The translations under genes and the position numbers were made by a program. Under the pieces are notes generated by a model. The model was given only the letters and a program-made list of their open reading frames with translations. It ran no database searches and was not told the origin of the DNA. From contig JAQCHR010000019.1 in NCBI GenBank assembly GCA_027619655.1, positions 1-17,883 on the forward strand: DNA of 17,883 nt, written 5' to 3'. Positions 1 to 7,000 of this stretch are shown here, piece by piece. Source of the stretch: Pseudomonadota bacterium. Lineage in GTDB: Bacteria > Pseudomonadota > Alphaproteobacteria > UBA8366 > GCA-2717185. The stretch's first letter is position 1. Every line of letters begins with the position of its first letter.

Positions 1-22
1 ACCTGCTGCGGCGTGGGCGGGA

Positions 23-859
23 TCAGCCGGCGAGCGGCGTATACTCGTCGAGCAGCCTGAGCACCGTATCCCTGTCCGCCGTCGGCAGCATCAGCAGCGA
101 CCGCGCGATCCCCGCCTGCGCATAGGATTCCAGAACCTGTGCGTCGGGCGGCGCCCGGAAAACGGTAACCGACAGGGAGGACATGTCCCGGCCGGCCTTG
201 TCGGCAGCCAGGCGCAATCGTTTCATACCCTCGGTCGGGTCGAAATTCGGGCTTGCGCGCGGCAGCCAGCCGTCGCCGAATTCGATGACCCGATTGATCG
301 TGTAGTCCGTTTCGCCGCCGATGATGACCGGCGGATGCGGTTTCTGCGCCGGTTTCGGCCAGCACCAGGTCGGCCCGAAATTGACGAAATCGCCCGAATA
401 TGACGCTTCCTCTTCCGTCCACAGGGACTTCATCGCCAGGACATGCTCGCGCAACTGCTTGAAACGGGTCTTGTATTCGACGCCGTGATGGTTCATTTCC
501 TCCACGTTCCACCCGCCGCCGATTCCGAAGATGACGCGGCCGCCGGACAGCACATCCAGGCTGGCGACAGACTTTGCCGTGACAATCGGGTCGCGCTGCG
601 CCACCAGGCAGATGCCGGTCGCCAGTTTCAGCGTCTTGGTTGCGGCAGCGGCGAAGGACAGGGCGACGAACGGGTCGTAGGTATTGGAATACTCCCGTGG
701 CAGTTCGGCGCCACCCGGCCAGGGCGATATGCGGCTTGTCGGGATATGGGTGTGTTCCGGCAGAACCAGCGAGCCGAAGCCGCGCTGTTCCAGTTCGCGG
801 GCCAGTTCGTCGATTGGAATCGTGTATTCCGTGGCAAAGATGATTGCGCCGATTTCCAT
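23..859 (-). CDS. LLM-class, probable F420-dependent oxidoreductase
   Basis: Predicted 278-residue TIM-barrel oxidoreductase of the bacterial luciferase-like superfamily, closest in style to the probable F420-dependent (TIGR03619-like) group; substrate unknown. Seen in the sequence: N-terminal beta strand MEIGAIIFATEYT, a PEHTHIP motif near residues 34-40, a family-typical core around residues 78-118 (LATGICLVAQRDP, LDVLSGGR, GIGGGWN), and a PPVIIGGE strand near 186. Length is normal for the family. I chose the ATG at 859 because it begins the conserved first strand and has a GAGGAAA ribosome-binding site 5-7 nt upstream; an open frame runs further up to 892 without support. It is transcribed away from the lipoprotein gene at 993. 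The cofactor could be FMN rather than F420; sequence alone does not settle it. Confidence 0.85.
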   Translation of the reverse strand: MEIGAIIFATEYTIPIDELARELEQRGFGSLVLPEHTHIPTSRISPWPGGAELPREYSNTYDPFVALSFAAAATKTLKLATGICLVAQRDPIVTAKSVASLDVLSGGRVIFGIGGGWNVEEMNHHGVEYKTRFKQLREHVLAMKSLWTEEEASYSGDFVNFGPTWCWPKPAQKPHPPVIIGGETDYTINRVIEFGDGWLPRASPNFDPTEGMKRLRLAADKAGRDMSSLSVTVFRAPPDAQVLESYAQAGIARSLLMLPTADRDTVLRLLDEYTPLAG

Positions 860-992
860 GGGATTTCCTCTGTTCTCTATGGTCGCAATCATGCCAGGTA
901 CAGCAGCGGCAGGTCGCGAATTGTCTCACTAAACAGTATATTAATTTTTGAGCCGGACACTAGCGCGGGGCATGTTGGAGAATGGTCAGCTT

Positions 993-1382
993 ATGACGCC
1001 GATAGCCCGTTTCATTGTTTTGATTGCGATGGCCCTGTTAGCAGGGGCCTGCGGCGACGATCCGCGACGGGCCGAGGAGGGCGCCCGATGGCTGCAGGAA
1101 CGCTACCTGTTCCGCCCGTTCGGGGAGATGGGCGAAATCAAGCGGATATATGTCTCCGACGCGGAACTGATCCGGATGGAAGTGCAGATTAACAATCAGG
1201 ATTTTGTCGATGCCATCAATGCGCAGAGCCTGCTGGTGCAGTCGCTGATCGCGAAATACGCCTGTCCGAACAAGGCGTCGAAGCTCTGGGAGGTTATCGG
1301 CGAGGACATCACCGTCCGGGTGGATTTGAAGACTGGGTCGGAACCGATAGCCAGCGCGATCTGCATGCCCGAACAGGCGTGA
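993..1382 (+). CDS. small predicted lipoprotein of unknown function
   Basis: I do not recognise this 129-residue protein. It begins with a hydrophobic signal segment (about residues 5-18) followed by LLAGAC with Cys20, a loose lipobox (Ala, not Leu, at -3), so it is probably a lipidated periplasmic protein. The mature part is charged, with only two further cysteines (Cys91 and Cys124) that could form a disulfide, and no known catalytic motif. Start choice is uncertain: ATG 993 gives the cleanest signal peptide, with GGAG 12 nt upstream; ATG 972 and TTG 948 are in frame. It converges on moaA, with 6 nt between the two stop codons, so an ordinary terminator is absent there. Confidence 0.6.
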   Translation: MTPIARFIVLIAMALLAGACGDDPRRAEEGARWLQERYLFRPFGEMGEIKRIYVSDAELIRMEVQINNQDFVDAINAQSLLVQSLIAKYACPNKASKLWEVIGEDITVRVDLKTGSEPIASAICMPEQA

Positions 1383-1388
1383 GGTTTT

Positions 1389-2381
1389 CTAGCCGCCGGT
1401 GACGCTCATGTGGCGGCCGACCGCCGGGCCCTTGTTGCGGCGATCGATGATGAAGTCATGACCTTTCGGCTTGCGGCCGATGGCTTCGCCGATGGCGGCA
1501 ATCAGCAGGTCGTCGTCATCGCTTGCCCGCAGCGGTGCGCGCAGGTCGGCGGCGTCTTCCTGCCCCAGGCACATATACAGGGTCCCGGTGCAGGTCAGCC
1601 TGACGCGGTTGCAGGATTCGCAGAAATTATGGGTCATCGGCGTGATAAAGCCGATTTTGCGGCCGGTCTCGGCAACCTCGACATAGCGCGCCGGGCCGCC
1701 GGAATCGAATTTCGAGTCGGTCAGCGTCCACTGCTTCTGCAATTCGGCCCGAAGCGTCGATAGCGGCAGGTACTGGTCGAACCGCGCCTCACCGCCGATA
1801 TCGCCCATCGGCATGACCTCAATGAAGGTCAGGTCGTAGCCGCCGGCGCCACACCAGCGCACCATGTCATGCAGTTCGTTATCGTTGACGCCTTTCAGCG
1901 CAACCGCGTTGATCTTGACGCCAAGCCCCGCATCGCGGGCGGCGGCAATGCCTTCCATGACCTGGTCGAACCGGCCCCAGCGGGTAATCTTCTGGAATTT
2001 TTCCGGATCGAGCGTATCCAGCGAGACATTGACGCGGCGGACGCCGATTTCCGCCAGTTCCCGGGCGTATTTCGCGAGCTGGCTGCCATTCGTGGTCAGC
2101 GTCAACTCGTCCAGCACGCCGGATTCCAGATGCCGGCCCAGTTTGCGGAACAGCCACATGATATTGCGGCGGACCAGCGGCTCGCCGCCGGTCATGCGCA
2201 GTTTCCGGACGCCAAGCTGTACGAAGGCGCTGCACAGCCGTTCCAGTTCCTCCAGCGACAGGATATCGGCCTTCGGCAGGAAGGTCATGTCCTCCGACAT
2301 GCAGTAGACGCACCGGAAGTCGCACCGGTCCGTCACCGATACGCGTAGATAGGAAATATGACGACCGAAGGGGTCAATCAT
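1389..2381 (-). CDS. moaA: GTP 3',8-cyclase MoaA (molybdenum cofactor step 1)
   Basis: Radical-SAM enzyme converting GTP to 3',8-cyclo-7,8-dihydro-GTP, the first committed step of molybdopterin synthesis in the cytosol. The 330-residue protein has both iron-sulfur clusters of the family: Cys20/24/27 (CxxxCxxC) for the SAM-cleaving cluster and Cys254/257/271 (CxxCx13C) for the GTP-binding cluster. GGEP is at 65-68, the arginines after the second cluster (NRVRLTC) are present, and the protein ends in the conserved Gly-Gly tail (SVTGG). ATG 2381 is preferred because it starts the conserved MIDPFGRHISYLRVSVTD segment and has AAGGA 9 nt upstream. The frame stays open up to 2531, but that part has no family resemblance. 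Divergent from modA, with 200 nt between start codons. Confidence 0.97.
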   Translation of the reverse strand: MIDPFGRHISYLRVSVTDRCDFRCVYCMSEDMTFLPKADILSLEELERLCSAFVQLGVRKLRMTGGEPLVRRNIMWLFRKLGRHLESGVLDELTLTTNGSQLAKYARELAEIGVRRVNVSLDTLDPEKFQKITRWGRFDQVMEGIAAARDAGLGVKINAVALKGVNDNELHDMVRWCGAGGYDLTFIEVMPMGDIGGEARFDQYLPLSTLRAELQKQWTLTDSKFDSGGPARYVEVAETGRKIGFITPMTHNFCESCNRVRLTCTGTLYMCLGQEDAADLRAPLRASDDDDLLIAAIGEAIGRKPKGHDFIIDRRNKGPAVGRHMSVTGG

Positions 2382-2442
2382 GGTCTGCTGTCCTTGGCTG
2401 CTCCGGGTTTGGTGTCCGGGTTCGTATTCCAGTCGAAAATAG

Positions 2443-2479
2443 GGCGGCAGGGTATTACAGGCAATACGCGATTGCCGCC
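2443..2479 (-). other. nested hairpin in the moaA leader
   Basis: Two nested perfect inverted repeats: outer arms GGCGGCA (2443-2449) and TGCCGCC (2473-2479), inner arms GTATT (2452-2456) and AATAC (2463-2467) around a 6-nt loop. If moaA transcription starts near the dyad at 2517-2543, this would fold in the 5' leader about 60 nt before the start codon. No T-run follows on either strand, so it is not an intrinsic terminator. I could not match it to the Moco riboswitch consensus by eye; function is unknown. Confidence 0.35.
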
Positions 2480-2516
2480 TGTTAAAAAAGGTAGTTCCAC
2501 CCCGCACGGTGTTCAA

Positions 2517-2543
2517 GGCGTTAAAGTTCAATTATATAGCGCC
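2517..2543. promoter_or_regulatory. ModE-like imperfect palindrome between moaA and modA
   Basis: A 27-bp dyad of form GGCGyTAwA-N9-TwTAryCGCC-like arms (7 of 9 positions symmetric). Read on the minus strand, the left arm GGCGCTATATA matches 9 of 11 positions of the remembered ModE half-site ATCGCTATATA. The other arm keeps TAACG, with a total length within 1 bp of the usual site. It sits 38 bp before the modA start and overlaps a TATATA (2533-2538) that could be a -10 element, so a repressor bound here could control modABC and perhaps moaA according to molybdate. No modE gene is in the window; assignment is inference. Confidence 0.42.
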
Positions 2544-2581
2544 ATGCGATCGCGGGCATTGAAAATGGAAATTTCGGGCGA

Positions 2582-3349
2582 ATGAGCAGGATTTTCGGAT
2601 GGTGCGCCGGCGCGGCATGGATGCTGGCGGTAATCGGCAGTTTCGCTGCCTGTGCTGTGGCCGGGCAGGCGACGGTTGCCGTTGCGGGAAATTTCGCTGA
2701 ACCGGCCCGGATTATCGCGGAACGGTTCCATGCGGCCAGCGGCCATGAAATCCGCCTCAGCGCGGGATCGACCGGCGCACTCTACGCCCAGATCCGCAAG
2801 GGCGCCCCCTACGACGCCTTTCTGGCCGCCGATCAAGAGCGGCCCGGTCTGCTGGTCGGTTCCGGCGATGCGGCCCTTGGGTCGCAATTCACCTATGCCA
2901 TCGGCCGGCTGGTGCTGTGGAGCCGCGATCCTGGATTTCTGGAGGGCGGCGGCGAGGCCACGCTGCGGCGCGGTGCGTTCCGCCACCTCGCCATCGCCAA
3001 CCCGAAGCTCGCGCCCTATGGCGCGGCGGCGGTCCAGGTGCTCTCGGCGCTGGGTGTTCTGGAGCAGGTGTCGGGCAAGCTGGTTCAGGGCCAGAATGTC
3101 GGGCAGGCGTACCAGTTCGTTGCCTCGGGCAGTGCGCCGCTGGGTCTGGTCGCGCTGTCGCAAGTGTCGGGCAAATTCGAGGGCGCGCGCTGGGTCGTGC
3201 CGGATTCCCTGCATGATCCGATCCGTCAGGATGCGGTCCTGTTGCTCCATGGTGCGGCGAACAGCGCCGCGGCCGATTTTCTGGCATTCCTGCGCTCGGA
3301 CGGGGTGAAATCGATGCTCGAAACTTTCGGATATGGAGCGGGTTCTTGA
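2582..3349 (+). CDS. modA: molybdate ABC transporter substrate-binding protein ModA
   Basis: Periplasmic receptor that captures molybdate (probably also tungstate) and delivers it to ModB. The 255-residue length is normal. A signal peptide spans about residues 1-28 (hydrophobic core AAWMLAVIGSFAACAVA, then GQATVAVAGNF). The typical ModA opening follows: VAVAGNFAEPARIIAERF, then LSAGSTGALYAQI with the oxyanion-binding Ser/Thr and GAPYDAFLAAD. Later ANPKLAPYGAAAVQVL and ASGSAPLGLVALSQ match the second ligand-contact region. The start codon ATG 2582 has only a weak ribosome-binding site (GGAA 11 nt upstream, GGGCG immediately before). Its stop codon overlaps the modB start by 4 nt, indicating coupled translation. 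First gene of the plus-strand molybdenum operon. Confidence 0.96.
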   Translation: MSRIFGWCAGAAWMLAVIGSFAACAVAGQATVAVAGNFAEPARIIAERFHAASGHEIRLSAGSTGALYAQIRKGAPYDAFLAADQERPGLLVGSGDAALGSQFTYAIGRLVLWSRDPGFLEGGGEATLRRGAFRHLAIANPKLAPYGAAAVQVLSALGVLEQVSGKLVQGQNVGQAYQFVASGSAPLGLVALSQVSGKFEGARWVVPDSLHDPIRQDAVLLLHGAANSAAADFLAFLRSDGVKSMLETFGYGAGS

Positions 3350-4023
3350 TCGATCTCGACCCCGTCTGGCTGTCTTTGCAACTGGCCGCGACCACGGTTG
3401 TTCTGCTGCTCGTCCTGGCGACCCCCGTCGCCTGGTGGCTGGCGCATACGAAGTCCCGCCTGGCGGCGATTGTGGAATCCGTCGTGGCCCTGCCGCTTGT
3501 CCTGCCGCCGACCGTGCTGGGTTTCTACCTGCTCGTGATGCTGGGGCAGGACAGTCCTGTCGGCGCCTTCTGGATCAGTCTCACCGGGACCACGCTGACC
3601 TTTTCATTCAGCGGCCTTGTCCTCGCCTCGGTCCTGTACTCGCTGCCCTTTGCGGTGCAGCCCCTGCAGGGCGCTTTCGAGGCAACCGGACGGGGGCCGA
3701 TGGAAGCCGCCTATACGCTGGGCGCCGGCAAGCTGGATGCGTTCTTTTCCGTGGCGATGCCGATGGCGCTGCGCGGCTACCTGACCGCCATTGTATTGTG
3801 CTTTGCCCATACACTGGGCGAATTCGGCGTGGTGCTGATGGTCGGCGGCAATATTCCCGGGCAGACCCGCGTGATCGCGATTGCGGTCTATGAGCATGTC
3901 GAAACGCTTGATTATGCGGCGGCGCATGCCCTTTCCGCCGGATTGCTGGTATTTTCCTTCATCGTCCTGTTTGCCGTATACGCGTTGAATCGCCACTTCC
4001 CGATCCGGGTGACCGGCCAATGA
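3346..4023 (+). CDS. modB: molybdate ABC transporter permease ModB (TTG start)
   Basis: Inner-membrane channel subunit of the molybdate importer, 225 residues, the usual size. Several hydrophobic helices are evident (about 10-32, 43-65, 86-104, 145-167, 194-214). The cytoplasmic EAA loop that docks with ModC is clear at about 120-144 (EAAYTLGAGKLDAFFSVAMP), followed by LGEFGVVLMVGGNIPGQT, highly characteristic of ModB. Translation most likely begins at TTG 3346, which overlaps the modA stop (TTGA) and has GGAGCGGG a few bases upstream; no better ATG exists before the first membrane helix. The stop overlaps the modC ATG in an ATGA tetranucleotide, so the three transporter genes should be translated as a coupled unit. 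Confidence 0.96.
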   Translation: MIDLDPVWLSLQLAATTVVLLLVLATPVAWWLAHTKSRLAAIVESVVALPLVLPPTVLGFYLLVMLGQDSPVGAFWISLTGTTLTFSFSGLVLASVLYSLPFAVQPLQGAFEATGRGPMEAAYTLGAGKLDAFFSVAMPMALRGYLTAIVLCFAHTLGEFGVVLMVGGNIPGQTRVIAIAVYEHVETLDYAAAHALSAGLLVFSFIVLFAVYALNRHFPIRVTGQ

Positions 4024-5144
4024 CAAACCTGATCGCGCAATGCCGGGTCACCTATCCCGATTTCAGCCTGGATGCGGATATCGACCTGCCGCTCATGGGA
4101 GTCACGGCACTGTTCGGCCCCTCCGGCAGCGGCAAGAGCACGTTGCTGCGGATCATCGCGGGGCTGGACCGAATACCGGGCAATCGCGTCTCGGTCGGCG
4201 ACGCCGTATGGCAGGACGACGCCCGGGGAATCTTCGTGCCGCCGCATCGCCGCAGCATCGGGTTCGTTTTTCAGGATACGCAGCTTTTCCCCCACCTTAC
4301 GGTCGAAGGCAATATTGCCTATGGGATGAAACGGGCAGGGCGGCGGGCGCCGCGATACGGTCTCGACCAGATCGTCGATATCCTGGATCTTGGTGCGCTG
4401 CTGACGCGGCGTCCGGCGACGCTTTCCGGCGGCGAACGCCAGCGGGTGGCGATTGCCCGGGCTGTCATGACCAGCCCCAACCTGCTGCTGATGGACGAGC
4501 CGCTTTCGTCCCTGGATGTCGAACGCAAGGATGAAATCCTGCCGTTTATCGAACGGCTCGGGCATGAAATCGGCATTCCGATCCTCTATGTCAGCCACGC
4601 CATAGACGAGGTGTTGCGGCTTGCCTCGACCCTGGTGCTGATTGCGCGCGGTCGGATCGTCGCCAAGGGGCCTATCGAGGACGTGACGTCCCGGCTGGAC
4701 CTGCACCCGTATACGGGACGGCTGGATGCGGGGGCGGTGCTGCGGTCGACGGTCACGACCCATGACCCGGCGCGGGGAATCACGCGCATGGCGTTTCCCG
4801 GCGGCGAACTGATCAGTCCGCTGATCGACGCGGCAATCGGGACACCGATCAATGTCCGCATCCGGTCGCGGGATGTGTCGCTGAGCCTGGACCGGCCGCA
4901 GCGCACGAGTATCCTGAATATCCTGCCGGGCCATGTTGTGCAGATCGAAGACAGCGGCGGGCCACAGGCGCATGTGCTGCTTGATGTCGGCAGCCCGCTC
5001 TGGGCGCGGATCACGAAAGTGTCGGTGAATGAGCTGGCGCTGGGCCCGGGCGTGCCGGTCTTTGCCCTGATCAAGGCCGTCGCGGTCGACCGCCGCAGCC
5101 TGGGCCGGCCGACCGCCATGGATCGGTCGCTCGACCGGGATTAG
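4020..5144 (+). CDS. modC: molybdate ABC transporter ATPase ModC with Mop domain
   Basis: Cytoplasmic ATPase driving molybdate uptake; two copies dock on the ModB dimer. In order: Walker A GPSGSGKST (33-41), Q-loop VFQDTQLFP with Gln85, ABC signature LSGGERQ (135-141), Walker B LLLMDEP (155-161), D-loop SSLD and switch His193 (YVSHAIDEV). The C-terminal part (about 295-358, RTSILNILPGHVVQIEDSG onward) is a Mop/TOBE molybdate-binding domain, which in some ModC proteins allows feedback inhibition by cytoplasmic molybdate. At 374 residues it is full length. ATG 4020 overlaps the modB stop. The next gene, fdhD, starts 45 nt after the stop, the largest gap in this operon apart from its own leader. 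Confidence 0.97.
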   Translation: MTNLIAQCRVTYPDFSLDADIDLPLMGVTALFGPSGSGKSTLLRIIAGLDRIPGNRVSVGDAVWQDDARGIFVPPHRRSIGFVFQDTQLFPHLTVEGNIAYGMKRAGRRAPRYGLDQIVDILDLGALLTRRPATLSGGERQRVAIARAVMTSPNLLLMDEPLSSLDVERKDEILPFIERLGHEIGIPILYVSHAIDEVLRLASTLVLIARGRIVAKGPIEDVTSRLDLHPYTGRLDAGAVLRSTVTTHDPARGITRMAFPGGELISPLIDAAIGTPINVRIRSRDVSLSLDRPQRTSILNILPGHVVQIEDSGGPQAHVLLDVGSPLWARITKVSVNELALGPGVPVFALIKAVAVDRRSLGRPTAMDRSLDRD

Positions 5145-5189
5145 CGTGCCGCGCTTGTCGCGGAACCGGGACCGGGCCATATTCAGCGC

Positions 5190-6071
5190 ATGAAAGATTT
5201 CCTCCTCAAGCCGGACCCGACGGATGCGCGGCTGACGCAGCGGATTTCCGGTGTCGACCAGAATGGCGAGGCCATGGAAACCTCCGTCGTCGTCGAACGA
5301 CCGCTGACGCTGTTCCTGAATTCGCGCGAAATCGTCACCATGATGACCATTGGCGACTATCCCGAATACCTGGCGGTCGGTTATCTGATCAATCAGAATA
5401 TGCTGCGCCCGGCGGATAAAATTCTCGGCGTCGATTATGATGACGAAATCGATGTCGTCGTCGTCCGGACCGACCGGGAAACCGATTTCGAGGACAAGCT
5501 GCGCAAGAAGACGCTGACGTCCGGTTGCGCCCAGGGCACCGCCTTCGGCGATCTGATGGAAAAATTCGAGGAGGTTCGCCTGCCGGGCGATGCGGTGCTG
5601 AAAACCTCATGGCTCTATGCCTTGACCCGGACGGTGAATACCACGCCGAGCCTGTACCTCGAAGCCGGGGCCATTCATGGCTGCGTCCTGGCGGAAGAAG
5701 ACCGGCCGCTGCTGTATATGGAGGATGTCGGCCGGCACAATGCCATCGACAAGATTGCGGGCTATATGGCGATGCACGATATTGCGCCCGGCAACAAGAT
5801 TTTCTATACGACCGGCCGGCTGACCTCGGAGATGGTCATCAAGACGGTGCAGATGGGTATTCCCATTCTTGTCTCACGCTCCGGCTTTACGGTCTGGGGC
5901 GTGGAACTGGCGCGGCAGGCGGGGCTGACCCTGATCGGGCGCGCGCGCGGCCATCGTTTCATCGCGCTGTCCGGTGACGAACGCATTGTCTATGACGCCG
6001 ACCCGGCATCGGTGCCGGAAGAATCGCGGAAGAGCCGGCGCAAGGCAAGCGTCGATGAGACGGCGGCCTGA
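5190..6071 (+). CDS. fdhD: formate dehydrogenase accessory sulfurtransferase FdhD
   Basis: FdhD carries sulfur from a cysteine desulfurase to the molybdenum cofactor so that formate dehydrogenase becomes active. The 293-residue protein shows the family signature TSGCAQGTAFGDLM with Cys113, EAGAIHGCVLA, MEDVGRHNAIDKIAGY (178-192), YTTGRLTSEMV (206-216) and the PILVSRSGFT to RARGHRFI end. In Escherichia coli FdhD the active loop has two cysteines (CxxC); here only Cys113 is present and the position of the second is Gly116, as in many proteobacterial homologues. About 20 charged residues after the last conserved strand look like a disordered tail. The ribosome-binding site is weak. No formate dehydrogenase gene is in the window, so the target must be elsewhere. 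Confidence 0.95.
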   Translation: MKDFLLKPDPTDARLTQRISGVDQNGEAMETSVVVERPLTLFLNSREIVTMMTIGDYPEYLAVGYLINQNMLRPADKILGVDYDDEIDVVVVRTDRETDFEDKLRKKTLTSGCAQGTAFGDLMEKFEEVRLPGDAVLKTSWLYALTRTVNTTPSLYLEAGAIHGCVLAEEDRPLLYMEDVGRHNAIDKIAGYMAMHDIAPGNKIFYTTGRLTSEMVIKTVQMGIPILVSRSGFTVWGVELARQAGLTLIGRARGHRFIALSGDERIVYDADPASVPEESRKSRRKASVDETAA

Positions 6072-6085
6072 GGGGCGGGGTGGCA

Positions 6086-7000
6086 ATGGCGGGGCGCGAA
6101 CAACGAGCCGAGATCAAGCCCGGCGACACGGGCGACGTCCTGAGCAGTATCGATTCGGCCATTGATGAAACCGCCGAATGGCTGCAGAAATGGCACCGTT
6201 CGATTATCTGCAACGAGCCGCCGGATCAGCTTGTCGTATCGGAGTATTCGCAGTTCCTGAGCCGTTTCGGAAGCTGGATGGACCTGAACCGGGACCGCGG
6301 ATTGCAGGACCAGTCGGCGTTTCGCGCGCTTGCCAAATCCTACGAGGCGATGCACGAATTCGGCCGCTTTCTGGCGCAGAAGGCGGCCGAAGGCATGGCG
6401 ATCCCGACGGCCGAGTACGATGCGTTTACAGAGAAGGTTCAGCGCTTCAACGCGCAGGCCCGGCGCATCCGCGAAGCGTTCCGCATGGCGGTTTCGGAAC
6501 TGGATCCGCTGACGGGATTGCAGAACCGGCAGGTCATGATGCAGGTCCTGGAACGGGAACGGGAACGGGCGCTGCGCACGGGGACGCCGTGCTGCATCGT
6601 TCTGGCGGATATCGATCATTTCAAGTCGGTCAACGATACCCATGGCCACCCCGCCGGCGACCATGTGCTGCGCATGGTGGCGGGGCGCTTCCTGTCGAAG
6701 CTGCGGCCTTATGATGAAATTTTCCGCTACGGCGGCGAGGAATTTCTGATCTGCCTGCCCAGCGCCGGTGACGAACGCGCCAGTGAAATCGTCGAGCGGC
6801 TGCGCCTGTCGCTGGCGGACCAGCCGATCCTGCTGCTGGATGGCACCGTGCTGCCGTTGACCGCTTCCTTCGGCCTGTGCCTTGCCGACGATGCCAGCAC
6901 CCTGAAGCAGACCATCGAATATGCGGACGAAGCGTTGTATGCCGCCAAAAACAATGGCCGCAACAGGCTGCAGGTCTGGCGCAATGGACCGAAAACATGA
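6086..7000 (+). CDS. GGDEF diguanylate cyclase with degenerate CZB-like sensor domain
   Basis: Predicted cytoplasmic enzyme making cyclic di-GMP from two GTP. The C-terminal GGDEF domain (about 135-300) looks active: LTGLQNR, DIDHFKSVND with Asp175, Asn183 and Asp184, the GGEEF signature at 216-220, and an RxxD inhibitory site (Arg207-Asp210) 5 residues before it, suggesting product feedback. The N-terminal 130 residues align by eye with the zinc-binding CZB domain of Escherichia coli DgcZ (W-L near 32, RFGSWMD, MHEFGR). The DgcZ ligands His22, Cys52 and His79 fall on Thr29, Leu58 and Tyr86; only the His83 equivalent (His90) remains. No membrane helix. ATG 6086 and GTG 6080 are both possible, each downstream of GAGGGG (6070-6075). 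The stop overlaps the mobA start (ATGA), tying it to the molybdenum operon. Confidence 0.9.
   Translation: MAGREQRAEIKPGDTGDVLSSIDSAIDETAEWLQKWHRSIICNEPPDQLVVSEYSQFLSRFGSWMDLNRDRGLQDQSAFRALAKSYEAMHEFGRFLAQKAAEGMAIPTAEYDAFTEKVQRFNAQARRIREAFRMAVSELDPLTGLQNRQVMMQVLERERERALRTGTPCCIVLADIDHFKSVNDTHGHPAGDHVLRMVAGRFLSKLRPYDEIFRYGGEEFLICLPSAGDERASEIVERLRLSLADQPILLLDGTVLPLTASFGLCLADDASTLKQTIEYADEALYAAKNNGRNRLQVWRNGPKT

Noticed and set aside
2382..2531. Longer MoaA with 50 additional N-terminal residues
   Set aside because: The extension has no family resemblance, while the ATG at 2381 starts the conserved segment and has its own ribosome-binding site.
3912..5180. 422-codon open frame on the minus strand opposite modB/modC
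   Set aside because: It is the antisense shadow of modC, whose motifs and operon context are unambiguous; the translation is Arg/Gln/His-rich without any domain.
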